A stretch of DNA of 64,000 bases from Rhynchosporium graminicola. Its lineage: Eukaryota > Ascomycota > Leotiomycetes > Helotiales > Ploettnerulaceae. Below are positions 47,601-60,695 of this stretch, in pieces. Each line of letters starts with the position of its first letter. Position 1 is the first letter of the stretch. Under the pieces are notes generated by a model, which was given only the letters and a program-made list of their open reading frames with translations, did not search any database and was not told the origin of the DNA. The position numbers were made by a program, and so were the translations under genes. The DNA is taken from assembly GCA_900074885.1 (NCBI GenBank), contig FJUW01000019.1, forward strand, positions 310,001 through 374,000. Direction: 5' to 3'.

Positions 47601-50600
47601 TAGCCCTTTCCTCAAGCTTAATTCGGTAATCGCATAAGCGATAAGGAGGGAGAATATCACTAGCTTCCTTAGAAAAGACGTATACCTACTAGCTATACTC
47701 GTAAGGGATCTATNACTTCAAGTTCTTCAGCTGATATCTTATATAAGGGGGAGTATTTAAAGTTCTTCTTAGCCCTTTCTTTAAGCTTAATTCGGTAATC
47801 GTATAAGCGATAAGGAGGGAGAATATCGCTAGCTTCCTTAGAAAAGACGTATACCTACTAGCTATACTCGTAAGGGATCTATAGTTCTAAATCTAATTCG
47901 CTTAAGCTAATAGCAAATTACTAAGCAGTTTTATAATATTCCGTAAAGTCGATAGTTAAAGATATAATAATAGTATTACGTTACTAAACTGCGATTTAGT
48001 TATTAAGAAGCTTATCTATCTCGTGAAAAGTAATAGAGAAGATCTTATTATTAGAAGACTTCTAGCGTTTATATAAAAGATAGAAAGCTAAGCCGCTAAT
48101 CGTATAAATCTCTAGCGCAGGAAGCTCTAGAAGAGGCCTAAGCACACGAGGTAATCTTTATTACTTCCGAAATATTATAATATCTATTTTTATACTTTAA
48201 GTAGCTTCTATTAAGTCGCGAGATAATATTCCGAGCAACTATTAGTCTATAGTATAAATTATATAAGCGTAATCTTATACGTAAGTCTTTAATATAAAAA
48301 CTTCTAATTAGAGTTAAAGTAGAGATTCATGCGGGATATAAGCGATAATATCACTAAATCGTACGCACTTCGGCTATATATTAGTAGCTTCTCTAGAGTA
48401 TAAAGACTTCCCTTTATTACTCTATTCTTATTCTTTAAGCGATAAACACTTAAGCTCGTCGTATCTATGATAAGTAATATAAACGCCGGAGAAATAGTCC
48501 TAACTAATTAGTAGTAGTAATAAAGGGTTAGTTACCTATAGAATACTCTCTAAGGGAGAGTTTTAGATATTTTTATAACTATAAGTCTCCCTAGAAATAC
48601 GCTTCCGAGCTAGTAATAGTTATTTAATAATAAAAATAGAGTTAATAACAGCTCGAATATTAACAGGAGAGTTAGCTACGCTTTACTATTCCTCGTACGC
48701 TTCCTAGAACTAATTAAAGCGTTCGTTTCGTTCGTTAGCGTCGTGTTAGTAGCGCTAGTAAGTATAATATTTACGTAAGTCCTTAATCTCGATCGGAGAG
48801 CTATAAATATTACTAGGAGGAGTATATAGTAGCTAAATAATCTATCGTTTAGAGGCATCTAAGAGTACTTAATATTCCGAAAGCTAAGTCCTTCCGAGTA
48901 TAATACTATAGTTTCCGAGAGTAGTAATAAGAAAAGGAGTAAATACCTAAACGCGATAATCTACTATTAAATTAAGTATCGTATAATAACTAATAATACT
49001 ACTATTAACGCTATTAAAGCTTTTAATAAGAATTGCGTTTAGTAGAGAGTAAATTAAAAGTTTTAAGAAGAAGGAAAGGGATTTAAGAAAAGAACAATTA
49101 ATAAAATAGTATCTATTAGCTCCAGAATCGAGAAGTGCGAGTAGCTTATATAAGAGTCTATTCTTAGTAAGAGTAGCACGTATAGTAAATAATTAACTAC
49201 TAAGAAGCTTCGTAAAGTTAAGATATCGCATATCTCGTATATTACCTAGGAAAGAGTCTTTCCCTAGGCGTAATCTTTTACTAGTAGTTTAATATACTCT
49301 TAAGTATTATCGTACGTTTCTTCTAGCTCGCTATTAATATTATTATTAGCGTTAATTATATTAATTCAATACGGAGTATTAGGTCGAGCTAATAATAAGT
49401 ATAAGTATAAAATAAGCGTAAAGTAATAAGGAGTATTCGCTAGCGATTATATATAAGGCATATCGTTTCGTGCAGAGTATAATACTTATTTACTAGTCGC
49501 ACTAGTATTCTCGGGCGTAAGAAGACTAATTTACAAATAAGAAGAAGAGTTAGTACTACGGCGCTAAGAGGAGGTATTTATAAGGCATTCCCGAGTCGCG
49601 CTAGCCTTAGCCGAAGACTCGGAATAATAAGTCTTTTTAATAAATTAACCTTAGTCTTCAGCTTATATAGCCTTAATATATTCTTCTAGTATCCTTAACG
49701 TTCAGTACTATTAGAAGAGCTATTTCCGTAGCTATACAAGTAGCTTCTCCTATAAGTCTATTTTCAGAGTCGATTAATTATTTACTCTAGCTTTACAAGC
49801 TAGCGTATAAAACTCGTAGTAGAACGTCTAGAAAGTCTACTTATAATCTATCTTTAGCGCAGAGTAGCTAGCTCTTATAGTTTATTAGTTATATAGATTA
49901 GATAAGAAAGAGATAAGTTAAGTGATTATATCAAGTGAATCGATTATACTACTTTCTTCGTTATATTCTAGTTCTAAGAATAAGAGTTCTAAGTAAGTTC
50001 TAGCTATTCCTTCTATTTAGTTAAGTAACTAATCTTTATAGTAATCTTTATCGATAAAGTAGCTAGAGTAGCGCCGGAGGGCGTTACGTATCTATACTTC
50101 CTAGAGTTTTAGAGAGTAGTCGATTCTATTAGAGAGCTTATTTAGAAGGTTCAGTATCTTCTCTATACGCGTAGCGTATAATATTAATAATATTCCTCCG
50201 GTAGATTATTCTTAATAATAATTATTAAGCGTAAGAGTAGCGTTATCTTCTTTAATTAATAGTAGTAGTATTATACGCGATTAAACGTTATTAAATAATA
50301 TAGACTTAGTAAAGCGCTAAGTAGTTAACTAGCGTAGTTCTAGGAACTTATCCCGTAACTAGTATAGTTCTGCAGATAAGTTAGTATTTAATTATCTCTC
50401 CTCCGCGAGCTTCCTTTCTACCTCTTATAGCTAGTAAGCGCAGTCTTCCTATAAGTTACTTATAGTTACTATTAATATAAGGGTATTATCAGGGAGGTTT
50501 AGGAACTTAGTAAGTTCATTAATTATAATAAGAGTTAAAGAGTTTAACTCGGACGAGGCGTTATCGCGAGTACTCTCTACTATAGAGAGAAGTAAGTTAT

Positions 50601-50768
50601 AGCGAGTATTACGAGTCGCCGAAAAATAGGAAGTAGAAGGAGTCAGAGAACCGGTAGTCGATTTATCGGACTTAAGTTACTTCGGTTTAGGTACTATTCT
50701 TCAAGTTTATACTTAGTATAAGCCTTCTCTATATAGCGTAGTCTCCTGCGTTTAGTAGCCCTCGGCAT
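44620..50768 (-). pseudogene. D(-)1 gag and pol (decayed)
   Basis: Gag starts with ATG complementary to 50766-50768. Protease DSGA near 49,110-49,140. RT catalytic box near 47,115-47,150. Integrase core near 45,600-45,800. Chromodomain near 44,720-44,880. Stop complementary to 44620-44622, directly before the hairpin. Same Gln/Trp-to-stop damage as in D(+). Confidence 0.85.
47546..47882. repeat. 168-bp segment present twice around a single N (47,714)
   Basis: 47546-47713 recurs at 47715-47882 with RIP-type differences. Probably an assembly join, like those at 14,343 and 18,097. Confidence 0.75.
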
Positions 50769-50831
50769 AGAGGTATAATATAAGTAGATATTTACTATCT
50801 TCTTAGATATAGATAAAAGAGTTATAGATAA

Positions 50832-51046
50832 TATAACGCTTACTCTAGAAAGGTCTCAAAACTACTTAAGTAATAAGACCTTATATTACTATAAATATAA
50901 AGTAGTAAGAATTACTTAAGAATCTATAACTAAGGAGTAAAGAAGTAGAGAGAGAATAGAAGTATATATATAAAAAGGGGCCCCTAAACTCTACTCGTGT
51001 AATCTCGCTTAGCAGTAAGTATTTCCACTAATAGGGAGTCGTCATA
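50832..51046 (-). repeat. LTR D (short form), 5' LTR of D(-)1
   Basis: 215 bp, same 20-bp deletion as its partner. The leader side shows the conserved self-complementary motif ATCTATAACT. Confidence 0.92.
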
Positions 51047-51161
51047 TATTATTAGTAATATTATATTAATATAATATTAAACTTTATTTTTATTATATTT
51101 AAAGACTTACTTATAATATTAACTATTCTATTTATAATTAATTAATATATAAGAAATTAAA

Positions 51162-51201
51162 AGCGCTATAAGCGCTATAAGCGCTATAAGTATAAGTATA
51201 A
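51162..51201. repeat. Short tandem repeat
   Basis: Three units of the 9-mer AGCGCTATA (51162-51188), then two of the related 6-mer AGTATA. CpG and GCGC are kept within very AT-rich DNA. Confidence 0.85.
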
Positions 51202-51682
51202 GTTATATATACTTTCTAAAGAAAAAGTTATAATAAAGAAAATAAGTACTTATAAAAGTTATAGTTATTATTATAAAAGAAAAGAAAGTTTTTAAAGTTA
51301 AAAAAAAATACTCTTTTTTTATATTATAAAGCTTTACTTAAACTCTTTTTACTTATATATAATAAAGTAAATATATAAGCTTATTACTTAATTAGAAAGC
51401 TATAACTAATATAGTATTATTATTATATTATTTCTAAATATTTTATTATTAAAAGATATTCTATTTTTAATAAAGAATATTATATACTCTACTTATAATT
51501 ATAACTAGCGAATAAAAGCTTTAATAAAAAGAAAAATACTATAGTTCTTCGAGCTTAAAAGTAACTTCTTTTAAAAAAAGAAATAATATAATAATAAGTA
51601 ATAAAGAAGTTATATAATTATAAGAATTAATTAAGAAAGTTAAACTAAAAGTTCTTTAATTTATATATATATCTAATATAGT

Positions 51683-51852
51683 ATAATTATAAACTAGTAC
51701 TAGTATTACATATATAAAAAGTTTATAACTTAGCTACTTTTCTTCTCTTCTTTATCTTCTTATTTTCTTAGTAATAAACTAATAAGATCGCTGTTAGCTT
51801 TCTTACTTATTTATTACTACTTATATCTCGCTTTAAGTCTTATATTATTATA
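51683..51852 (+). repeat. Decayed solo LTR related to families B and C
   Basis: The right half follows the B/C downstream LTR half closely (AAGATCGCTGTTAGC, then CGCTTTAAGTCTTATA and a RIP-altered terminus). The left half resembles LTR C (ACTAGTACTAG, TATATA run, CT-rich stretch). The left boundary is uncertain and no target duplication was identified. Confidence 0.55.
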
Positions 51853-52699
51853 ATAGTATTACTCTTTATTAAAATATTATATAATATTATATTAAATATA
51901 TTATATTTTACTAAATAAAAATAAAATAATTTATAAATACTTTATAAATCCTTTAAAAATATTTTGAAAAATATTTTAATATTTACTTTAAAAGATTATT
52001 AAAATAGTATTTCTTAAAATATCTTTAATAATAATATTTAAAAATATCTTAAAGTAAATATTATAATATTTTTAAAATATTTTAAAAGTACTTATAAAAT
52101 ATATATATATTATTTAAATGCTTTTAAAGTACTTTAAAAGTATTTTAATAATACTTATATTTAATTTAATTATTTCAAAAGGAAAATATCTTATATATAA
52201 TATATCTTTATAATTATAAACTTATAAGATATTTAAAATAGAATTAATAATCTGAATAATAAATATATACTTATATTATAAAAGTATTATTTACTTTTAT
52301 TTATATAATAAGATAATTTAAGACTTTTTAAAAAGTCTACTTTATTTCTCTAAGTGATTTGTCTATACTTATTATATAGATATTAAGTATTTAGTAACTA
52401 TAATATATATACTTTAATATCGTCTTTGAATAATTTATTTTCAACTATTAGGTTTTATTATATATTATATCTTTGAAAAATATATAACTTTTATTATATA
52501 TTATAATTTAAAGGCCTTATCTACCTTTTTAGGATTATTCTTTAAAATAAACTAATTTAGCTTAAAATATTACTATATATTTACAAAATAGTTATAAAAT
52601 AGTTAGAGATATTTAACTTGAAGTTTTTAGTTATAAGATTTATATTTTCAGAAATCGTGATTCTTTTCAAACTAGCTAAAGGTAACTAGTGAAAATTAA

Positions 52700-54110
52700 T
52701 AATTTAAAGAAATACTTAACTATTTAAAAAATAGTTCAAAGCGAATTCAGACTATCTTCGCTATCTCCTATATATAATTACGCTTAGAAGGATACTAAAT
52801 AATTAGAAATCATTTAGGAAATAGATACTAAATAACTTTACTTAAGATCTAGATTATTTAGAACTAACTCCTCTAACTCCTTAGGAAGCTCAGGTGGATC
52901 CTTATTATTATTAACTGCCTTAGGAAAATCCTTATAATCGAACTTCCGAATGACTTAATAGCTAGTTATAGCTTTTAGGTTCTCCTGAGTTATATTAGGG
53001 TAGACTATAAATAGTTAGTAAACGGATATTAAATATTACTAAATTATAGAATCTTATACTTTTGATTCCCTTATCGATATAGCTATAATACTTAAATCTC
53101 TTAATAATACTAGCTAGGTCTCTTATCTTAGTAAGGTTTAGCTATAAATAGTTAGTAAATAATTACGAAATAGATTAGAAATTAATACTTATAATTATTT
53201 CCTTATTAAACTTTCTCTATAGGATCAGGATCAAAGCTAGACTCTTTATAGCTTTTAGTCTTAGTAGCTTTAGTAGCGATAAGATTAGCTTATAAATAGT
53301 TAGTAAATAGTTAGAAATTAAATTGAATATTAATAGTTACCTTAGCTTTTCTAGCAGAAGCAGAAGTAGCTTTCTTAGTAGCTTTAGTAGTTTTAATAGT
53401 ACTCTAAACGATTAGTAAATAGATAAGAAATAGATATATTATATTTAGGAAAACTTACTATAGTTAGGGTGTAAATATCGACTTCAAGATTATAGAGGAC
53501 TTTAGCACTCTTATGAAATTTAATAATACTACCTATAGCGATACTGTATATCTTAAGGGTAATAGATTTATTAGTCTTTAAAACATTTAGTAAATACCTT
53601 GAAAATAGATTAGAAACCTTATGTCTTTTAGGGCGCTACTAACTCTAGAGGTATAAGGATAATCGGCCTTAGGGGTTAATTTTCTAAGGGGGTAATACTT
53701 TATTAAGATATGAAGCCGGAAGGTATTAGTAGACTTATACTTAGTCTATAAGCAGTTAGTAAATAATTAGTAAATAGTATGGAAATAGCTTACTATAGAT
53801 CTGTATAGTTTACTTTTATTATCCGGGAATCGACAGAAGACCTTAGTAGTAGGAATAATATACTTTTTATTCTAAATAGTTACTAAATACTTAATAAATA
53901 GATTAGGGATAGTTATATTATTCTAGACCTATAGAAAGACTCCTTCTAGATGTTCTAGCTTAGCTAAGTATATATTGCCGAGTTAACAGGTACTTAGAGT
54001 ACTTAGGGTAAGTAGGGTAGCTAGTATAGGAGTGCTTAGGGATACTATCTTAGAAATAGTTACTAAATGTTTACTAAATATTTAGAATTATATTCCTATA
54101 TTTTTTAATA
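52700..54110 (-). pseudogene. Decayed intron-dense gene of unknown function with nine similar introns
   Basis: On minus, short exons with coding texture alternate with nine introns: about 54050 upward, 53872-53928, 53746-53793, 53576-53617, 53404-53458, 53289-53340, 53142-53188 (or 53211), 53005-53059 and 52795-52841. Most start GTAAG or GTA and end ACTAAC...TTTATAG or a close variant. Exon peptides include TKYKSTNTFRLHILIKYYPL, SYKESSFDPDPIEK, a basic Ala/Thr/Lys-rich segment (KTTKATKKATSASARKAK) and DFPKAVNNNKDPPELPKELE. Some stops are RIP-type. No family recognised. Its upstream side was separated from a CT-rich (minus-strand) tract at about 60,696-60,740 by the insertion of D(-)2. First and last exons are uncertain. 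Confidence 0.55.
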
Positions 54111-54161
54111 ATCTTAACTGTTTTATAAATAGTTAAGATTTATAAAATAGTTAAGATTATT

Positions 54162-54396
54162 TATAACGCTTGCTCTAGAAAGGTCTCAAAACTACCTGAG
54201 TAATAAGACCTCATATTACTATGAATATAAAGTAGTAAGAATTACTTAAGAATCTATAACTAAGGAGTAAAGAAGTAGAGAGAGAATAGAAGTATATATA
54301 TGAAAAGGGGCCCCTAAACTCTACTCATGTAATCTCGCTTAGAAGTAAGTGTTTCTACTAATAGGGAGAAACCTCTAAACCTAACAAGTCGTAATA
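54162..54396 (-). repeat. LTR D (long form), 3' LTR of D(-)2
   Basis: 235 bp, with the 20-bp block absent from the 5' LTR of the same element. Confidence 0.92.
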
Positions 54397-54432
54397 CTAC
54401 ACCCCAATCCGAAAAAAGCTCGCCCTCGAGCG

Positions 54433-57400
54433 TTAGTCTATCTCCTTATTACTATTAAGGTAGTCGTAATTATTAATTCTATCGTAGAAAGCTTTTAGCT
54501 AATTAGGTAGTCTAGTAGGAGGTCTAGCTTACGTTAGGTTATTAAGGTGGAATTATTATAGCTTAGCGGGAGCGTATTTAACGTCTATAGTATCGTACTA
54601 TATAAGATCGATATCTTGATTTAACTAGGAAACTCGGTATAAGAGGTTATTACGCTACTTGTAGCACGTAAGTATATCTTCGATCTCCTATTTATCGTTA
54701 CTAGTAATATTAATAAGCAGTAGTAGTAGTAAGGTTTATCCTAGTAAGGGGTCGTTTAGATACTTCTGTAGCTTAGTAGCAGGGAATACGTTATATACTT
54801 TTATACTAGTAGAGAGCTCTAGGCGATAAGAGCTTCCGACCTTTTTAATTATATAGAAGAGTCTATTAGTCGGGAAGTCGAGTTTTTTGCTAGGTCGAGT
54901 ACTCGTAAAGTAGCGTATATCTAACTAAATAAGGTCGTCTATAGTAAAGTCGACTTCATAGTATAAGCGATTATAGGATTAAAATATCTTAGCTTATGCA
55001 CGTTAGAGGCTAGATTAAGTAGTAATCTAGGCGTCGCGCAGGCGATTAGCGTAATTCAGAGCTTACTAAGTATTCAACTTATTAGTAAGTATAGCAGAGT
55101 TAAGTAAGTCTTTCTAATTCTAATTAACACGGGGTATATATCTATAAATAACTTCAAAGGGTAAGAGACCTCTAAGGGATTCGTAAAGGAGAGTTATCTA
55201 GGCGTAGTTTATAATAAGTAAGAATTCCGACTAATCGTCTTAATAATAAGAGATAAAAGGTCGTAGTCTACGTTAGAGATATTAATTATAGATCTCTATT
55301 TAGCTATCTATTTATAGGTAATCTACTGCAGAAAGCTATCTTTTAGTGCCGAGAATTATAATAACTATAATCTAAAAACAGGAAACGAATTAAGGCCCTC
55401 TATCAGAGGTAATTATTAATAGGGCTCCGAAATAGTAGTATACGTAGTATAAGTAAAGCTTTATAAGGTCGCGCGTATCGGAAGTCTTTCGGTATAAAAT
55501 ACTAATTACTTATTTACTAAAACAGTTAATAAATATAAGAACGTTATTATAGCTATATTTATCGCGGTTAAAGCTATAGTAGTCGACTGTAATATACTCC
55601 TATAGATATAATAGTATAAGCAGAAGTTAGAGGAGGCCCGGTTTCTTATTACGCGGCACTTGAATTCGTCGGTAAGTATAATAATTATAATAGTACTAGT
55701 TAATAGTTAAAGCGATTCCGTACTACTAGTATTATAATACTAGTAGTTATAAGGTCTTCTTTACACTTAGATAAGTAGTCTCTAATCAGTCGTATACTTC
55801 GCGTATAAGTAGCGTGCGAAAGTATAAGATATCAGGTATAATTAGTCTTCCTTCATAGAGTAGAAGATCTTTTTCTATAGTTAGTTTTCTAGGAGTAATA
55901 AAGAGAGCTTATTTCCGTAAAGCTTAGAGTAATAGCGTAATACGATTAGCGTTAAGTACTTACTATACTATAGAAAAGACTAGCGATAAGTCGGCAACTT
56001 CTAAGGTATTAATAAGCTTAAAGTTATCTATAGAGTCAGAGCTGTTCCGGAAGTTACTTATAAGTAGTACTAGATCGATTTAGTCTTCGCGTAGTAGCTA
56101 CTATAAACGCTAAGTTCTTTTAGCGTTATTCTAATCGTCTAATTTATTTGTTCTGCGAGAGAAGGCGTTAGCGAGTAGATTATACTTCCTAAGTCGATAG
56201 GTAATTATGAAGTTATAATCTGCGAGTAGCTCGGCCTATCGGGCTTATCGTGCGTTTAGCTATTTAAAAGTTATAAAGTACTTAAGAGCTTTATAATCAG
56301 TAATAACGCGGACCTAATATAATACGCCTACGAGCTCAGATCTCCAGTTACTAAAAGATCGTATAATTACGAGTATTTCCTTATCGTAAATAGCGTAATT
56401 AAGCTCGGCAGGTAGTATAATCTTAGAGAAGTAGGCTACTAAGAACTAGTCTTTATTATACTATTACGATAGCACACCTGCTATTACTCTATTACTAGTA
56501 TCTATTTCGATTATATAAGGTAGATATTACTAATAGTAATAGAGGAGTAATGCCGAAATAAGAGCGTGCTTTAGGTAATCGAAGGTATCTTTACACTCCC
56601 TAGCGAACCGAAATAATACGTTATTTTTAGTGAGTTATATAAGGGGTTTTATAATAATTCCGTAGTCCTTAATAAATTATTAGTAGAAATTACAAAAGCC
56701 TAAGAACAATTATACGCCCTTAACTATAATCAGGTAATTCTAAGATTATATAATATTAACTTTCTTAAGGTCTACCTCGATCCTAGAAGTAGAGATAATA
56801 AATCTAAGGTATTTAGTACGAGTAATATTAAATTCACACTTCTTAAAGTTAGCTTATAATCTAGCGTCTTATAATCGTTATAGCACCTTATATACGTATA
56901 ATTAATACTATAGTAAGTCGTTAGAGTAGATCAGAATATCATCTAGATATACTATATAGAAATCGTCTAAGTAGTCGAATAAGACGTTATTCATATATCG
57001 CTAGTATATCGTAAGGCCGTTAGTCAGACCGAAAGGGAGTACCTTATACTTATATACACTATAATAAGTCCGGAAGGTCGTATACTCTTCAGAGGCTAGA
57101 TCCATTCGAATTCGGTAGAACGCCTAGCGAATATCTAGTTTAGTGAATATCTTAGCAGTAGAGATTCTAGCTAGCGTTTTATCGATCAATAGCAGTAGAT
57201 ATTAATCCTTCCTCGTAAGGTTATTAAGTGCGCGAAAGTCGATATAGAATCTTAGGCTTCTATTAGCTTTCTTAACGAAAAGAATAAGTATAGCGTATAG
57301 CGCTTAAGAAAGTTCGATGAAACCTTTAGCTAAGTTATTAGTAATATACGCCTTAATGACTTCAAGTTCTTCAGCTAATATCTTATATAAGGGGGAGTAT

Positions 57401-60400
57401 TTAAAGTTCTTCTCGGCTCCTTCCTTAAGCTTAATTCGGTAATCGTATAAGCGATAAGGAGGGAGAATATCGCTAGCTTCCTTAGAAAAGATATATACTT
57501 ACTAGCTATACTCGTAAAGGATCTATAGTTCTGAATCTAATTCGCTTAAGCTAATAGCAAATTACTAAGCAGTTTTATAACGTTCTGTAAAGTCGATAGT
57601 TAAAGATATAATAGTAGTATTACGTTACTAAACTACGATTCGGTTATTAAGAAGCTTATCTATCTCGTGAAGAGTAATAGAGAAGATCTTATTATTAGAA
57701 GACTTCTAGCGTTTATATAAAAGATAGAAAGCTAGGCCGCTAATCGTATAAATCTCTAGCGCAGAAGGCTCTAGAAGAGGCCTAAGCATACGAGGTAGTC
57801 TTTATCGCTTCCGAAATATCATAATATCTATTTTTATACTTTAAGTAACTTCTATTAAGTCGCGAGATAGTATTCCGAGCAACTATTAGTCTATAATATA
57901 AATTATATAAGCGTAGTCTTATACGTAAGTCTTTAACATAAAGACTTCTAATTAGGGTTAAAGTAGAGATTCACACGGGATATAAGCGATAATATCACTA
58001 AATCGTACGCACTTTAACCGTATATTAATAGCTTCTCTAGAGTATAAAGACTTCCCTTTACTACTCTATTCTTATTCTTTAAGTGATAAACACTTAGGCT
58101 CGTCGTATCTATAATAAGTAATATAAACGCCGGAGAAATAATCCTAACTAATCGGTAGTAATAATAGAAAGTTAGTTACCTATAGAACACTCTCTAGAGG
58201 AGAGTTTTAGATATTTTTATAGCTATAAGTCTCCCTAGAAATACGCTTCCGAGCTAGTAATAATCGTTTAATAACAGAAATAGAGTTAATAATAGCTCGA
58301 ATATTAATAGGAGAGTTAGCTACGCTTCGCTATTCCTTATACGCTTCCCAGAACTAATTAAGGCGTTCGTTTTATTCGTCAGCATCGTATTAGTAGCGCT
58401 AGTAAGTACAGTATTTACGTAAGTCCTTAATCTCGATCGGAGAGCTATAAACGTTACTAGGAGGAGTATATAATAGCTAAATAATCTATTATTTAGAGGT
58501 ATCTAAGAGTACTTAATATTCCGAAAGCTAGGTCCTTCCGAGTATAATACTATAGTTTCCGAGAGTAATAATAAGAAAGGAGGTAAATACCTAAACGCGA
58601 CGATCTACTGTCAAATTAAGTATCGTATAGTAACTAATAGTACTACTATTAACGCTATTAAAGCTTTTAATAGGAATTACATTTAGTAAAGAGTAAATTA
58701 AAAGTTTTAAGAAGAAAGAAAAGGATTTAAGAAAAGAATAATTAATAAAATAGTATCTATTAGCTCCAGAATCGAGAAGTGCGAGTAGCTTATATAAGAG
58801 TCTATTCTTAGTAAGAGTAGTACGTATAGTAAACGATTAACTACTAAGAAGCTTCGTAAGGTCAAGATATCGCATATCTCGTATACTACTTAAGAAAGAG
58901 TCTTTCCCTAAGCGTAGTCTTTTACTAGCAGTTTAATATACTCTTAGGTATTATTATACGTTTCTTCTAGCTCGCTATTAATATCGTTATTAGTATTAAT
59001 TACGTTAATTCGATACGGAGTATTAGGTCGAGCTAATAATAAGCGTAAGTATAAAGTAAGTATAAAATAATAAGGAGTATTCGCTGGCGATTATACATAA
59101 GGCGTATCGTTTCGTGCAGAGTATAGTACTTATTTACTAGTCGCACTAATATTCTCAGGCGTAAGAAGACTAATTTGCAGATAAGAAAAGGAGTTAGTAC
59201 TATAGCGCTAGGAGAAGGTATTTATAGGGCGTTCCCGAGTCGCGCTAGCTTTAGCCGAAGACTCGGAATAGTAAGTCTTTTTAATAAATTAACCTTAGTC
59301 TTTAGCTTATATAGCCTTAACGTATTCTTCTAGTATCCTTAAAATTAAGTACTATTAGAAGAGCTATTTCCGTAGCTATATAAGTAGCTTCTCCTATAAG
59401 TCTATTTTCAGAGTTAATTAATTATTTACTCTAGCTTTACGAGCTAGCATACGAAACTCGTAGTAGAACGTCCAGAAAGTCTACTTATAATCTATCTTTA
59501 GCGCGAAGTAGCTAGCTCTTATAGTTTATTAGTCATATAGATTAGATAAGAAAGAGACGAGTTAAGTAATCATATCGAGTGAATCGATCATATTGCCTTC
59601 TTTGTTATATTCTAGTTCTAAGAACGAGAGTTCCAGGTAAGTTCTAGCTATTCCTTCTATTTAGTTAAGTAACTAATCTTTATAGTGATCTTTATCGATA
59701 AAGTAGCTAGAGTAGCGCCGGAGGGCGTTACGTATCTACACTTCCTAGAGTTTTAGAGAGTAGTCGATTCTATTAGAGAGCTTATTTAGAAGGTTTAGTA
59801 TCTTCTCTATACGCGTAGCGTATAATATTAATAATATTCCTCCGGTAGATTATTCTCGACGATAATTATCAGGCGTAAGAGTAGCGTTATCTTCTTTAAT
59901 TAATAGTAGTAGTATTATACGCGATTAAACGTTATTAAACGATATAGACTTAGTAGAGCGCTAGGCAGTTAACTAGCGTAGTTCTAGGAACTTATCTTAT
60001 AACTAGCGTAGTTCTGCAGATAAGTTAGTATTTAATTATCTCTCCTCCGCGAGCTTCCTTTCTACCTCTTATAGCTAGTAAGCGCAGTCTTCCTATAAGT
60101 TACTTATAGTTACTATTAATATAGGGGTATTATCGGGGAGGTTTAGCGACTTAGTAAGTTCGTTAATTATAATAGGAGTTAAGGAGCTCAACTCGGATAA
60201 GGCGTCGTCGCGAGTACTCTCTACTATAGAGAGAGGTAAGTTACGGCGAGTATTACGAGTCGCCGAAGAATAGGAGATAGAGGGAGTTAGAGAACTAGTA
60301 GTCGATTTATCGGACTTAGGTTACTTCGGTTTAAGTGCTATTCTTCAAGTTTATACTTAGTATAGGCTTTCTCTATATAGCGTAGTCTCCTGCGTTTAGT

Positions 60401-60412
60401 AGCCCTCGGCAT
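54433..60412 (-). pseudogene. D(-)2 gag and pol (decayed)
   Basis: Gag ATG complementary to 60410-60412 (MPRATKRRRLRYIEKAY). Protease near 58,740-58,775. RT box near 56,940-56,980. Integrase core near 55,380-55,600. Chromodomain near 54,560-54,720. Stop complementary to 54433-54435, then hairpin and polypurine tract. Collinear with D(+) and full of TAA/TAG. Confidence 0.87.
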
Positions 60413-60475
60413 AGAGGTATAATATAAGTAGATATTTACTATCTTCTTAGACGTAGGTAAAAGAGTTATAGATAA

Positions 60476-60690
60476 TATAACACTTACTCTAGAAAGGTCT
60501 CAAAACTACCTAAGTAATAAGACCTCATATTACTATAAATATAAAGTAATAAGAATTACTTAAGAATCTATAACTAAGGAGTAAAGAAGTAGAGAGAGAA
60601 TAGAAGTATATATATGAAAAGGGGCCCCTAAACTCTACTCGTGTAATCTCGCTTAGCAGTAAGTGTTTCCACTAATAGGGAGTCGTCACA
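60476..60690 (-). repeat. LTR D (short form), 5' LTR of D(-)2
   Basis: 215 bp, outer end GTCGTCACA unmutated, then the TTATT duplication. Confidence 0.92.
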
Positions 60691-60695
60691 TTATT

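Larger units (their letters stand above)
44369..51046 (-). mobile_element. Ty3/gypsy LTR retrotransposon D(-), copy 1
   Basis: Two 215-bp LTRs (44369-44583 and 50832-51046), both the short form, flanked by TATTA (44364-44368 and 51047-51051). 6.68 kb including a 168-bp segment repeated around an N at 47,714. The coding region is collinear with D(+). Confidence 0.93.
51052..52700. other. AT-rich spacer with a short tandem repeat and an LTR relic
   Basis: No coding region seen. Apart from the two features listed separately it consists of TA-rich runs with no recognised element. Confidence 0.5.
54162..60690 (-). mobile_element. Ty3/gypsy LTR retrotransposon D(-), copy 2
   Basis: 6529 bp, flanked by TTATT (54157-54161 and 60691-60695). 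3' LTR 54162-54396 (235 bp, long form), 5' LTR 60476-60690 (215 bp, short form). The only copy of D without an N or internal repeat, so the best reference for the family structure here. Confidence 0.93.

Noticed and set aside
48676..48858. Minus-strand frame of 60 codons in D(-)1
   Set aside because: It is an off-frame reading of the pol region between protease and RT. The true pol frame there is closed by RIP stops.
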